A DNA stretch of 64,000 nucleotides, taken from NCBI GenBank assembly GCA_026874595.1, contig CM049320.1, forward strand, positions 8,869,464-8,933,463, written 5' to 3'. This DNA comes from Sipunculus nudus. Lineage: Eukaryota > Annelida > Sipuncula > Golfingiida > Sipunculidae. The notes under the pieces were generated by a model. It searched no databases. It had not been told where the DNA came from and saw only the letters and a program-made list of their open reading frames with translations. The position numbers and the translations under genes were made by a program. Position 1 is the stretch's first letter; each line of letters starts with the position of its first letter. This document shows positions 22,370 through 35,300 of the stretch, in pieces.

Positions 22370-23980
22370 ATTTAACTGTTTATGGTACCTGTGAAGTGGG
22401 TATGGACCACAAGCCTTATCCCAGTAAACAGATGCTATATCATACAGGTTATCTTGATAAGGTGCCCTCTCATACACATTATTTACTGAACAGGTGCCCT
22501 TTTAGACTGAGGATCATCATAAACAGGTGTCATCTCGTACACAGGTAATTTTAATAAAAGGTGCCCATCATACACTGGTTTTCTTAATGAACAGGTGCCC
22601 TGTCATACACTGCCTGTCTTACTATTAAACATGTTCCCTATGAAGGCTATAATACGTGGGTTATCTTACTGGAGTACCCCCCCCCCCCCCCGATAACTGA
22701 ACTGGTTCCTTTGCATACACAGGTTGTCTTGATAAAAGGTGCCTCCTCATTCACAGGATATCTAACTGAACAGGTGCCCTCTCATACACAGGATATATCA
22801 CTGAACAGGTGCCTTTAATTCACAGGTTCTTTCACTGAACAGGTGCCCTCTTATACACAAGTTATCTCACTGAACAGGTGCCCTTTAATTCACAGGTTCT
22901 CTTACTGAACAGGTGCCCACTCATACACAGGTTATCTCACTGAACACTCAAAAGGTACTTTCTCAGTCACAGCTTTTCAAATCTGTCTGAACAGGTGCCC
23001 TCTCATACAATGATATAAATCTTGATAAATATGTGCCCTTTAATGCACTGGTTATCTAAATGAACAAGCATACACATGTTGTGTGAATGAACATGTGCCC
23101 CTTCATACACCTGCATGTTATATAACTTATATGAGTAATAACAGGTGTCTCGTCACACACAGGTTATCTATAAATTAACGGGTGCCCTCTCAGTTATACA
23201 GAGTGATCATTTGCCCTTTCATACACCTGTAGATTATAATTTATACTAATAAATCTGATTAAATATGTGCCTTTTATTGTAATTGTTAATTACAGATTTC
23301 CAAACAAATAGGTACAATCTCATACACTGTTACACAGGTATATCATAATGAATATGTTATTCCTTCATACATGAATGGATAAATGGGTGTCCTTCAATGT
23401 TTCATTCACAGCTTACCTTACGGGGCAGGTGCCTTTTCATACACAGGTTACCTTAATGGATAGGTGCCTTTTTGTACACATGTTACCTTAATAGACATAT
23501 GCTCTTTCTGACAAAACTAACCTTAATGGAAAGGTGCCCTTTTATACAGAGGCTACCTTAATGGACAGATGCCCTTGGCTTTCATATACAGGTTTCCTTA
23601 ATGGACAGATATCTTCTCTAAAATAGCTTACCTTAAATGGACAGATGTCCTTTCTGACATAGCTTACCTTAATGGACATGCGCCCTTTTAGACACAGGAT
23701 ACCTTAATGGACAGTTGTCCTTTCATACAGAGGTTATCTTATTGGACAGGTGCCTTTTCATACACAGGTTACCTTAATGGACAGCTACCCTTTCTGGCAT
23801 AGCTTACCTTTATAGACAGGTGCCCTTTTATACACAGGCTGCCTTAAATTACAAGTGCCTTTCATACACAGGCTATCTTAATGGACTCATGCCCTATCAT
23901 GCATTGGTTATCTTAATGGAAGCTGCCATTTTATACATGGGTTACATTAATGGATAGGTGCCCTTAAGCCCATACCCAGG
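22370..23980 (+). repeat. Minisatellite of about 36-38 bases per unit, about 1.6 kb
   Basis: Dozens of diverged units built on ACAGGTGCCCTTTCATACAC followed by AGGTTATCTTAATGG or CTCACTGA. Two halves differ: 'TCTCACTGAAC' units dominate to 23000, and 'TACCTTAATGGAC' units from 23420 on. This suggests separate rounds of amplification. Every unit contains one or two CAGGT words, which look like splice donors. A C15 run (22677-22691) interrupts it. Confidence 0.9.
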
Positions 23981-23984
23981 TGGA

Positions 23985-25493
23985 CAGGAGCCCTTTTTGA
24001 TTTGGTCTAAGGAGTTGTGTTTTCGAGCAGGAGGGGTTTATCCATTTCTACCTAATATCCAAGTTCTTCTGCATGAATATTGAGATGTCAGTTGTCAGGT
24101 GCTTAGCAGTTTGCACCTGTGCCTATAAAAGTTTTTTAGAACTGTTCTGCATAGACACCTATGTAGATGGTGTTAGTGCTTTTGTATATTTGTTATTTGA
24201 TTCAATATATGATTCTTAACTGGTGAATTTTAAGTGGGACATCACTGCCATGATGGGTCATACTGAATGAACAGTTAAGTTGAAATTACATAACTGTGAT
24301 ATTAATAAAAAAGAAAGTAGATGGTCCTGTGCATTAAATAAAGCTCTGCTGCCTCTCCAGTATGGCTAGATGTCATAACACCTTTGAAGAGTACGTTTTC
24401 ATTGCTTAGTGAGGTTTGAACATTTTAGCCTGGACAAGGATACCCACAGATAGATGATACATATTAACCCCATAGTTTTTGCTGCATAGAAGTAATGTGG
24501 AACATTAAACCATTTGTGTGGGTGTGGATTTAGGCTGGCTTCCCAGACACATTTACCTTTTTATTCATGTAGGATAATAATATCAAAGTGCTGTTATATA
24601 ATTTATAAGTGGCTTTGTGCTAAAAGTCAGGTGGCTGATTCCAGACAATAGTGACAAACACAACATATGTAAAATCCATCAAGTGACCTAGTGCCACTAC
24701 TGGGACAATGTTACACTGACGTGTGTCAGACAAGGACATAGATGATATACTGTAAAACTCAACATCAAAGGCTTACCTTAGCTACAGTAAAGGTTTGTGT
24801 GTGTTTTGGCACCTGTCCACCTATCACATCTCCTGTTATTGATTAAACCAGGTAGGAGACGGCGGGGTTGACGTGTGCGGGAATAATGGTTGCGGGGGAG
24901 AAGGCTATATATAAAACATAGTTCAATAAACTAGTCTGGCCTTACCTGTGTTTTATCCCTTGATGGACAGAAAAGGGACCAGAAAAGATTTTAATCAATA
25001 CAGTAATACATATATGCCATTACACCTAACCTTAAGTAGTTTTTAAGGAGGTGTTATATTATCATTAAAACTTATGAAGAACTATATTTGACGATACTTT
25101 ATTAATTTTGGATATTTTCCACAAATTTTGTACCTTTAGAAGATAAGTGTTTATTCAAAGATTCTGTTTTCTTTGAAAGTCTTTAGTATGTGAAGACACT
25201 GGTTTTCCAGGGGCTGAGTTCACTGTTCTGCTTTCTAGTGGGAAATAATATCCAGTTCCTCTGGATTTACAGTAAAATATGGAAAATAACTAACTATGAA
25301 TTGGCTATCCCTGCAAGGCTAAAAATGGGCATTTCCTAGGTGTGGTCCCAGAGGAGACAGTATAGCTTAGTGTCATCACCATCAGACATGCCTCAGTTAT
25401 AATATATTCTGCTGAATGATTCTGTTAATACTTGCAGTATATGTATGCATATGCTCAAGATTTGTTCACTCAATATGAAATTGAAATTACACA
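23985..25493. other. Putative intron, nothing recognised
   Basis: AT-rich, no supported exon. A small GC-rich patch at 24850-24900 (GACGGCGGGGTTGACG) has no coding support. Confidence 0.4.
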
Positions 25494-25669
25494 TACAACG
25501 GAACCTGTCCTTACAGGCACCTTCAGACTAAGGGCACCTCCCATTTATGGCTATGTATGGGCAGTCCCTTGAAAGTTGACCCCGAAATTTATAACCTCCC
25601 CATTAAAGGCACCTCTCTATTGCAGGCCAAATGTCTGTCAGTGTCCGTAATTCTGAGGTTCTACTGTAT
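25494..25669. mobile_element. Mariner-like MITE
   Basis: A 176-base unit whose ends are TACAACGGAACCTG and, inverted, GGTTCTACTGTA. This is the TACAGTNGAACCT-type terminus of mariner-class MITEs, with TA at each edge as the expected target duplication. The interior has two GGCACCT-type repeats (AGGCACCTTCAGAC, AAGGCACCTCTCT). Confidence 0.7.
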
Positions 25670-26853
25670 ATTCATCAAAGGGGGGAGGAGGGGATTCCTC
25701 ACTTTGAAGTCAGTGACAGGATACTTCTTGGGACAGATAACTTCTCTTCTCCTGGATGGTTTTACCCCAGCCATTTCTTCTCTCAGACATTATGCATAAA
25801 TATATATGTATTAATGAAATCATGGAACTGCATCTATTTTCTTAATTCATTAGCATAAACATACATTATACTGCATTTGTGAATGTATGAATCTGAGCTT
25901 CAGTCAGGGACTTGGGGCTAGGGATGACAAGATGTGCGATAAGCTTGGTCTGTTTCTCCTGGAGAAACCAGTAGTTTTTCTGGCAATGTATAAACCATTT
26001 GATCTCTTGAGAAATTTTGAAATGTAGTATACAATTTCCTATTGCTGCTCAGTGACAAGTTGTCATTCTGACATTTCTAATTACAAGTCCCCTTCTTGAT
26101 CAAACATTTGATTTGCAGGGTCACCTTAAGTTAAGTCCAGTTCATGCATGATTGGCTGTTTACTTTCTGGAGATCACTCAATACTAGTAAATAGCTCTTA
26201 ATGTCAATCAGCAGAGGTAAGCTGTTTGTATTTACTGTTAAGTGAGTTTTATTCCTATAAACAGAAAGTGTCCTTGTAAACAAAGCAGGTTAACTTGATA
26301 TGTTTGATTATCAATGAGTGGTTCATAAGTTCAGATCCTTGGGTAATCCTGTACTTTTGACCAGTGGATATTCACCAGGACTTTTTCTAGGTTCTCTCAT
26401 CTGAAAAAATTGGTATTTCTAGGTGAAGCTGCTAGTGCTAAGCTAGCTGGAAACAAATATATAGGATTTCTATTCCAGAACAAACCTACAAGAGCGGGCG
26501 GGAGGGGGGGGGGATGTTAAAGCTGCTAGCAGTAATTTTGACATGTGACCTGTGACTTCTTGGTTTGCAGAATGGTGTGTATGCAAAATGGCAGCCCCCA
26601 TGAGCAGTTTCAAATAACTGAGAGAAATAAATCTGTCAGGGTTTGAGTAGGTCGCCTCAAAGTGACACAAAAATACTTTGACTTTGAGGAGAGCATGCAG
26701 GTGAGAATCTATCTGCTGGGAGAGTTTCGTGACAAGGAGTGGGAAATTGGCAAAGTTAAGATTGGAATAACCTTTTTTGATGACCTCACCCAAATCCTCA
26801 AATTACAGTTATACTGTCAAATATATATCACAATACACAGCACTGTTATTGTA
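25670..26853. other. Putative intron, open frames of doubtful value
   Basis: Contains a plus-strand frame at 26662-26830 (QKYFDFEESMQVRIYLLG...) without a credible acceptor and donor pair, and a minus-strand frame over the same bases. A G run lies at 26506-26513. Confidence 0.35.
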
Positions 26854-28305
26854 TCCCCAGACAAAGTCGGGGGATACTATGTTTTCATACCGGTCCCGCT
26901 GCCGCCGCCGCCGCCGCATATAAATCTTGTTGGCGTGATAACCCAAAAAATATTTCACGGAACTTTACCAAACTTGGTATATGTATAGATATGGGTGAGA
27001 GGACGACGCCTATTCAAAATGAGGTCATGACTTTTACTAGGAGAGTGTCCTTGACCTTGAATAGGTCAAATTTTCGGGAAAATCACACAAATTCTTTAAT
27101 ATCTCAAGAAATCTTGCATGGATTTATCCCAAAATCAAGTTGATGGAAGATCATGGATAGGGTTGTCATGTTCCAGAAACTGGTGGCACCACCTATTATT
27201 CTTTACTTGTTTTTGTGCCGTTTAATACCCCCAAAATTGCCACCTTACAGTACTGTGAGCATTATAAGTCAAAAACTAATGGACAGATTTCTTTTATATT
27301 ATGCATATACATAGGTATGGGTTATGGGATGATGTTTATTTAAATTGGGGTCATGACCTTTCCTATGATAGTGGCCTTGACCTTGAATATTGCCATATAT
27401 GGTTAAAATCACACACCTCTTATGAGATCTCCAGTGTTGATAGCCATATGGATTCCAAACATGACTTATGTATGGCCCACCACTAAAGTAAGAACCCTAT
27501 AGGTTCTAGGGTCATGAGGTCAAAGGTCAAGGTCAATGGACTGGCATTTTAAAAGATACTGTGGATGCATTTTAAGCCAAACTTTCATCTTAGGTCTTCC
27601 ATCTTGAATATATAGCTCACTTGCCAGTAGTTGATGATCCATATAAATTTTGGGGTCACAAGGTCAAAGGTCAAGGCCACAGGAGCAATCTGTCCAAAAA
27701 TTAGTTTCTGGATGATAATTCCCGCTTTTATTGATGTATTGATTTCAAACTTGACTTGTATATGTCCCATTGGAAAAGCAAGACCAAAATTGATTTTGGG
27801 GTCATGAGGTCAAAGGTCAAGGTCACAGGACACATCTTTGAAAAGATCGGGATGCATTTTCAGCCAAACATTTCATCTCAGATCTTTCATCTTGCACATA
27901 TAGTTCTCCTGCCAAGAGAGGAAGAACCCTATCAATTTTGAGGTCACAAGGTCAAAGGTGAAGGTCACAGGAGCCATCTGTCCAAAAATTAGTTTCTGGA
28001 TGATAATTCCTGCTTTATTGATGTATAGATTCCAAACTTGACTTGCATATGTCCCATTGGAAAAGCAAGACCCGAATTGATTTTGGGGTCATGAGGTCAA
28101 AGGTCAAGGTCACAGGACACATCTTTAAAAAGATCAAGGTCACAGGACCAACATCTTCAACAAGATTGTGGTTTGTTAGATGGAAGAAACAGTAAAATGC
28201 CAAGTGTCAGTATATGCTGCTCAGAGTGGGGGTCTATTGTTAAAGGGGGGGGGGGCTACTATGTCTGGGGATACTCTGGCACCTGCGGTGCCAAGAAATG
28301 TCTAG
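26854..28305 (+). mobile_element. Non-autonomous Helitron with intact ends
   Basis: The 5' end is A|TCCCCAGACAAAGTCGGG, with a GTATCCCC...GGGGATAC inverted pair at 26851-26878. The 3' end is a 17-base hairpin TGGCACCTGCGGTGCCA (28277-28293), then 12 bases ending in CTAG (28302-28305), followed by T. This matches the canonical Helitron pattern: 5'-TC, 3' GC-rich hairpin 10-12 bases before CTRR, insertion between A and T. The interior starts with a (CCG)n tract (26887-26917), then units from 27480 to 28140, most of which carry AGGTCAAAGGTCAAGGTCA. No Rep or helicase ORF, so it must have been moved in trans. Confidence 0.85.
27517..28112 (+). promoter_or_regulatory. Array of DR1/DR0 nuclear-receptor half-sites inside the Helitron
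   Basis: AGGTCA-a-AGGTCA-AGGTCA is perfect at 27517-27535, 27807-27825 and 28094-28112, one half-site degenerate at 27949-27967, and DR1 only at 27661-27673. DR1 is the binding arrangement of RXR, HNF4 and COUP-TF type receptors. Binding here is an inference. The regular spacing of about 140-150 bases follows the repeat unit. Confidence 0.6.
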
Positions 28306-28582
28306 TTTACACTGGTAATACCAATCAGGATTCCACTTTTATATAACATTAAATGACAGAGTTAGTGTGAACCTTTTACTTCCATATTGTTTGTACAAAA
28401 ATAAGAATAAAATGTATTTACATGAAAAAAATGTAGAGAATTGCTAATGCTAAGAATAGAGACTGTCTTGAAAAACAAGTTCACTGTGTGTGTGTGTGAT
28501 TCCTTGCAGCAAAGATATTAAGAGCAAAATCGGTTGAAATCTGGGAATATTTAGTTAAGACACACACATATACACACATAGT

Positions 28583-28860
28583 TTTCAGGTATGTTTGTAT
28601 TGACCACTAGGACAACCATATTTAGACGTACAGAGCTGCCACATCTCAGTGTATTATTGTTGGTGCGGTGTTTAGTGATCAATATTGACACAGTTCGGCG
28701 TTAGGAGTCTGATGTCAGCCCATAACCGTAAGAAGCTGATGTCAGCATCCATGTCTGTGAATGATCTTGCATTCACTCTGTGGAAAACCCCATACAGGGC
28801 CATATTTATGTTATTACCAAATAAGTAAATATTTATATTGGTGCATATTAATGAAGCAGA
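28583..28860 (-). repeat. Dispersed repeat, inverted partner of 11645-11930
   Basis: Reads as the reverse complement of the 11.65-kb copy with perhaps 10-15 percent difference by eye. TGACATCAGACTCCT and GGATGCTGACATCAGC are kept on the minus strand. Both ends fade without TIRs or target duplications. Confidence 0.75.
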
Positions 28861-31730
28861 CTGGGGAAGGCTACTTTCCCTGTCACATAAAAAATTAAAT
28901 AAATTCTTAATTATATATTTCATTTTACCACAGGGGATTAGCTATTATTTAATTAGCATTTATATGTTTGTTTATACTCATTCAGTTTGGTCAGCTTTCT
29001 GTATTTTTTTGTGATAAAGCTGGTCTTAAAATTTTAGCTTTGATATAATAAAAAGCAGATTTGCATATTAATGCTTTAATTTCTTTTATTTAGTAATATG
29101 AATATAGAATATACACAATTAATTTTGTTAAACTTCTGGATTAAATACTTGTTTGTGGATGTCCAGTGTGAAAAATATTATGCCAGAAAAGGCAATACTG
29201 TGTAATGCCTATGATCAAAGCTGCCTGGAGAAATTGGGGTAATTTTAATAAAATTTAAAGGATAGATATTTAAATTTTGATTGTAGTTTAAATAAAAAAT
29301 GAATGCCCTCCTGCATCTCTGGTTATGGTTATCATTGGGTTATCTATTAAAGTGTTAAAAACAAAAATAATGATTTTGTATAAGATTCCCTTAATAAGTA
29401 TCTTTTGGTTATTATTTGTATAGGACTGTAATTGTTGATATATTATTAAAATATAAATGCTCTGAGCAAAGCCTGTGCCGGCCAGTGGGTTCTCTTTGTT
29501 CTTGTTTATGTATTGTGTGCACACCCAAGGTTGCTGTCCACTTGCTCCATTTCTTGTATATATGCAGGAGAGATCGAATCCAGCAAGGGAATCATGAAAT
29601 AGGCAGTTCATTTTGATTATATTGATCTAATGAATAGTGACAGAGTTCCACATACAAGTCTGCAAGCGGTGGTATGTAACTGAACATGACCCAGTTAAAC
29701 CAGACAGTTGGAAATTCCCGATTGGTGACCCCCTTGCGTTGTTTTCCCTATCAGTCTGACATCTAGCACTAGATGGGATTTATAATTCATCTGAATGTTG
29801 TACTTCATTTGATCTCCTGAGGGATCACAGTACTTGCTACATCTGAGTGGTTACTCTGTACCATACTGAATCAGGTTAGATTCAGGAATGTCTGAGCCAC
29901 AAGTAGCCGGAGTTTTCTGTCTGACACAAAAGTCTGCTGAGATGTCAGAGTGGAAGTAATTGTCATATTGAAAAATGCTCTGAAATCTTGATGAGGAAAC
30001 AGATATTTTCAAAATTGCCTCACTTAAAGGGACCTATTCCAATATCTGATGTCTATAAACTTAAGATAATTACTTGAACCTTTTATAAAAAATAGACCAA
30101 TAAAAACTGATTCAGTTAACAAGGAAACCTGGCAGACCAGTTTTGCAAAGTTCTATTGACCATTCATCTTTCAACATATACAACCAACCACCTTAAGTTA
30201 CATGTTTTTTCTGTTTGTCTACTAACAACAAGCTCGTACATCAATCACAGAAGCATTGTAAGATTTTTCCTGACAGGAATTACATAGAATTAATTTATAT
30301 GTACAGGTAAGCTAGACATTATGTAAATTCTATAGAAAAGGTAGGTAAATAACTAGATTTAAAATTAACCAGACAAACTGTTAGGCATTTTTGTGTTCAT
30401 TCTGACAACACCCACCATGTGATATAATCTGTTTTACCTCAGCTCATCAGTAAATCACTCTGCATGTTTCGGGGGGGGGGGGGGGGTTGAAACCACCAGA
30501 CCTGCAGTTCTAGAGTGCAGCATGCAGTGTGTCCAGTGTGTGTCCACAGTTCTAGTTACTTTTGTTTGGCATCTGAAGTCAGTCACTTTGAGTTAGTGTT
30601 GAAATAAGCCAGTAGCTGGCAGCAACATGTCTTATTCAGGCCCTTGGAACTGCAAGGAGTGTTATTGATAAGACATGGAATTGGGGCTATGACTGCTATC
30701 TGTCCCAGCCTTGCTGGACCAAGGGTTTTTAGATAGGAAAGCCATGAAAACCTGACTCAGCAGGCATTTATAAAGGACTGGTAAACCTAACTTGAGTTGT
30801 GATGCAAGCCATACAGGGGAATGTACTCTAAGTTTCATCCATCCTGTTGCATTGATTTCAAGGTAAATTGCCGATTATCTTAACAGGAGGCTTCAAGTGA
30901 AGGATTAACACAAAAGAATACATATATGAACTCGCAAACCAAACTGAAAATTTTTCTCTTTGGTAAAAAGTCTTTTCCTTTTTTGTGTACAAGCTGGCTG
31001 TCATCTAGTAACCTCCAGCCTCCAAGCAGGGGGTTTCAAACACAATTTTTTGCACATCTTAGATGTTGTTGGAAAGTATACTTAAAAGCAACAATTGATC
31101 TGATATATATCAAGTGAGAGCGTACTTGAAGGTCATGAGGCTCAAAAAATCACAAAAATATTTGCATTCTCATTGGGTCTTATAGAGCTTCCAGAATATA
31201 AAGATATTTTGATGCAGATCACAGGTTCTCTAATGTCAGAGGACCAAAATGGTGCTTTCCCCAGGAATGCTGGATCTCATCATCACACTGGGTTTGTCCA
31301 TGGTGTTTTGCCAAAAGTGTAGCTGTGATGTCCCACAGTTGATTCACAGGCAGGCCATTCATTCATTCACTAGAGATAGTTTCCAGGTGAGACTGTTCAG
31401 ATTCATTCAGTGAAGAAATTTTAATTGTAGTTTTGCACTGTGATATAGATATTATATAAATGGTAAAACAAAATAGATGTTGTGATTCAGGTTTAATACT
31501 TTGATAATATATAGATACATATATGCTTTGGCAGGATCACCTTCTGATAAATGATAATCAATCTAAGTATACAAAACATCTTGAAAATTAATCTTTTAAA
31601 AAAACATTTTTAAGGGATTGTTTAGTGTCAGGTAGGTAAGTGGCACACACTTTTGTATTAGGAAGAAGAGATTTGTATGGTCATGTTATAAGATTGATGT
31701 AAAACTATTAAGCCTTACTGGCAGTTCTGA
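28861..31730. other. Putative intron, nothing recognised
   Basis: AT-rich with one G16 run at 30471-30486. No gene or structured repeat could be supported. Confidence 0.4.
30471..30486. repeat. Poly(G) tract (G16)
   Basis: An uninterrupted G run flanked by TTTC and TTGAAACC. Confidence 0.95.
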
Positions 31731-31734
31731 TCTA

Positions 31735-31985
31735 AGGGTAGACAGAGCACAGCTTGGGCTCAAAGCCATGAAATTGTGTGTTTGATTCTAAGCTGAGGCA
31801 GTGAGAGTTTTCACTGTTGACCCCACCCAGGGAGAACGTTCTTTAGGCTTAATGGGAAGGCCATGCTCAGTGGCCGTGTTTCACTTGCAAATCGGTGCAC
31901 CTTTCAGGGGTTCCTCAGTGGTATGACCCAGCAATGGGGATGATAACATACCCAGACCTGCAGGTGCAGTAGTCACTGGGCCTTG
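31735..31985 (+). mobile_element. tRNA-derived SINE relic
   Basis: The head reads CTAAGGGTAGACAGAGCACA (A-box-like) and, about 40 bases later, GTGTGTTTGATTCTAAG (B-box-like), as in tRNA-derived SINEs. The body (TTTTCACTGTTGACCCCACC, CAGTGGCCGTGTTTCACTTG) is not recognised. Diverged, without a clear tail. Confidence 0.55.
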
Positions 31986-32254
31986 TTAACACCAGGATAT
32001 AAAATTGGAAGAAGCTTGTGGTACTGTTCTGTCACATAGTCCAAAACCTGAAAGCAGTTTTGCAGATGTGCGTACTTAGTTATGCTAGCATTAAAAAAAA
32101 AATAGGATACCTCCAACTAAAATAGAGAAGATATTACCGTAAGCCTTCTTAAGGTATGTTTTATATGCATGGACTAAGAGCCCTAACTTTTAAAAGTGAA
32201 CTTATGGCTTTAAGAAAATCAGCTATGCAGGGTTTATCAAGACTTTGCCATATT

Positions 32255-32335
32255 GCCTTTAGAGGTAGTGGTAGGGACTGAACTGGAAACATTTGGCTCC
32301 CCAGAGTTCAAGGCCTTAACCACTGGGCTCTATCC
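32255..32335 (-). mobile_element. tRNA-Ser/Leu-like SINE head relic
   Basis: On the minus strand, CCCAGTGGTTAAGGCCTTGAA (A box) and TTCCAGTTCAGTCCC (B box) have the spacing and words of a tRNA-Ser/Leu promoter region. It is not a functional tRNA: the acceptor stem does not pair. Confidence 0.5.
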
Positions 32336-32339
32336 AATC

Positions 32340-35300
32340 CTTTTTGGTCCAGGAGTCCAGTTGATTACAGGATTTCCGTTACAGGATATGCAATATATCA
32401 GTTTGATATTTATCATACAACAGTATAAACAGGATGTTACTGCCCTGTTGCCCACTCATACACAGTTAAGTGGCCCTCAGTGAGGTCACAGGGTGCAAAC
32501 CAACACACTAAAGTGGACAGTAAAGGAGACACAAAGCTTGATGAAAGTATACATATGTATGAGTAAACCAGGTGCAAAGTCAGGTGCAAATCACCTTTAA
32601 CCTTCTGCTTATACAGGTGACCATGCATGGCCCCTCACAGATGTCACCAACCAGCCTTACACATATCTATATTAAACCTTTGTTAAGGAATTGCTGGCTT
32701 TCAAGGTTCAACACCCTTGTCTCTGCATGTGTGATTTGTGAGAGTCCCTCAATCTTGCCTCATTTGTAATATAAATGTAATAGGCATTCATCTATTGAGA
32801 GAAATGTTTATATTAGTTATCAGCTCAGGTTTATCTGTAATAATTGTATGACAAAATGATCTATAACATTTGTTGAAGAACTATAGTTTCTAAATGAGTT
32901 TATAGGTAAGTTTTGCTGTGCTCTTGCTAGTCATATCCTGATCATGTGAAGGGTATTGAAGCCATCTGAAAGGCTAGATTTTCCACTGCATCTGTATCAT
33001 CTTGAAATACCTTGGTTTACTTTAAAATGACCAAACTATACATGCATGTTTTCCATGCAATATAGGTTGTAAAAATTGTGGTCTTTCTGTGCTACAAGGA
33101 CATGAAGAGTGAACTTGTTTAATGGATCAATTTCTTTCAGACTTATTTGTAATGCCAGTGTTTTTACTTTCTTTAACAATATACATTTTTCTAAATATTT
33201 AGCCTTGCCTTAGATAATTGCTTTGGGAACTCTCTACAGTTTGTGCAAAGTACATGAATTATTCAAACTCTTTAAGCAGGTATCATATTTTTGTCAAGTT
33301 TGTTCAGTTTTAAGTTAGGTTTATTGCTTGGTTCGTTGCCTAGTTGTCTCTTTATTGAAAAAAAGTTTGAATAAATTTGCGTTTTGATTAAATATGCGGA
33401 ATGTTAGGGCAACTCATAAAGCCACAATCTCTTAAAGAAAAATAATCAGTAGCAATTTTATGCCTTAAGATGCAGTGTTTTAGCCAGCAGGAACATGTAT
33501 TATATTTTTTTTTTGCCAAGTCAATCAGGGCCTCTCCTGATGTTGTGGCTCTGAGTTGTACATAGCTCCACACGCTGTGTTTATGTTGACACCTGTGATT
33601 GCACCTGGTCCACTGTTTTAAACACTTATTTACAGAGTAAGCAAATGGTTTCAAGGCAGTATTTTGGCAGGTAAAGATTACTTGAAAGGGAATATGCTAT
33701 TTTTCGTGTTGATTCAACATGCTTTATAGATGAATATGCCCTTTTAATCTTAGAGTTAATCTGGATCACTTTAATATGTTTACATTTTCATGATTCTTCA
33801 CCATTGGGACAACTTGCTAATCCTGGTGGAGGACCAGAGTCATACACGTGTTAGGGGCTGCTTTTTATCTGGCTGGCAGAGCTAACCTGTGATGCATATG
33901 TGGAACTGATCTCTGGGCTTGCCTTCATATATATTTTTTCTCCTCTTTGATATCATACCCCCAATGTGTGATCAGGCACAATACAAAAGGTATTTATACA
34001 GCCCTTTCTGTTTTCTTTATATTATAATATGCATGTTATTGTTACAGATAATTACAGACAGTTTATGTGGCTTATTAATATTAAAATAGACCTGGATATA
34101 TGGTTTTCTTCCTTCAGTAGCCAGTGAAATGAAGACCACAGAACCATGACAAGTCTATGGCAAGTGACCTGTGACACACCTTATGAGAAGGAAACTGGTC
34201 TGCAGTTTCCCTTGTGGTTATTTTCCCACAGAGAAAGGACAGTAGGGCCTTGGTGTCCACTGATGGTAGAACTTGTTCACATGCAATTAATCATGTGTCA
34301 GTCACAGTCTGCTTGTATCATGTACAAATAACAAGTGCTTCCTGTTAGTAGTTAACACAGTGGGAGGGCAATAAACACTGTCCACTGTCCACTCTGACTG
34401 TATCAGAGAGTGGGAGTATCAGTTGCTAAGTCAGTGTCTGTCATGCAGAAAGTAGTTTGTTTTGATGGCCCCCTAATAAGATAGATTCTATCTAACCCCC
34501 AGTGATTCAAGGGGTAAGATTAAACCCTTTGGTCAAAGTTTGGGACTTATTCCGGTCATTGTCACACAGAAGTATTATAATTAGTTATATAACTTCTATT
34601 AAAAAAACGTTTGGGACTCCTTGGTACAGCTGTGCAAATTAAATTAGTCTTTCTTGGTCCATCTCCCATCTGTCCCTGATGTTTCTTGGAATATTGATTA
34701 GTAATTTCTGTGTAATCTTGCTAAATTATGAATAAATCAACAAACAAGTAATAAAACAAACAAACAAATGGTTGACATGGGTTAAAAGGAAACCTGCTTT
34801 GCGGAGACAAAAGTAATTGATCATTGGAGAGGTGTTACTTGGAAAACCTGCATTGTTGTCGGTCATGTTTCTGCAGGCAAGAATGTGTGAAAACACTTTA
34901 ATTTCATTTTATTTCAATTCATGATCATGTAAAGTTTACAAATTTAAAGATAAAAGAAAACTGGAATGTGAAATCTTGAGTATGATATATATCTTTGTGT
35001 TTGAATTTATTGGAATACTTGAATTTTGGGATCTTTGTAAAGTACATGACACAGTTGCCACAGAGCACAAAAGATCTTAAAGAATAATTGAGGAATATAT
35101 TTTAAAGTTCTTAGGTGATAAAAATGTACCTTATCCTGCTATGATAAGAGTCTAGAGATAACATTTTTAAGGTGAGAACAAGGTGTAGCATTACTTGGGT
35201 AGAGGTATATATATCATCATGGTGCATGACAACCCATGTATGTCTGGTGTGTATGTCCTTAATTCTCTTCAATCTTTATTTGCTCCACACCTGCTGCTGT

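Noticed and set aside
26470-26988. Frames on both strands around 26.5-27.0 kb, including a codon-like QKYFDFEESMQVRIYL stretch
   Set aside because: No acceptor/donor pair of fitting phase. The right part runs into the Helitron end, and both strands are open over the same bases.
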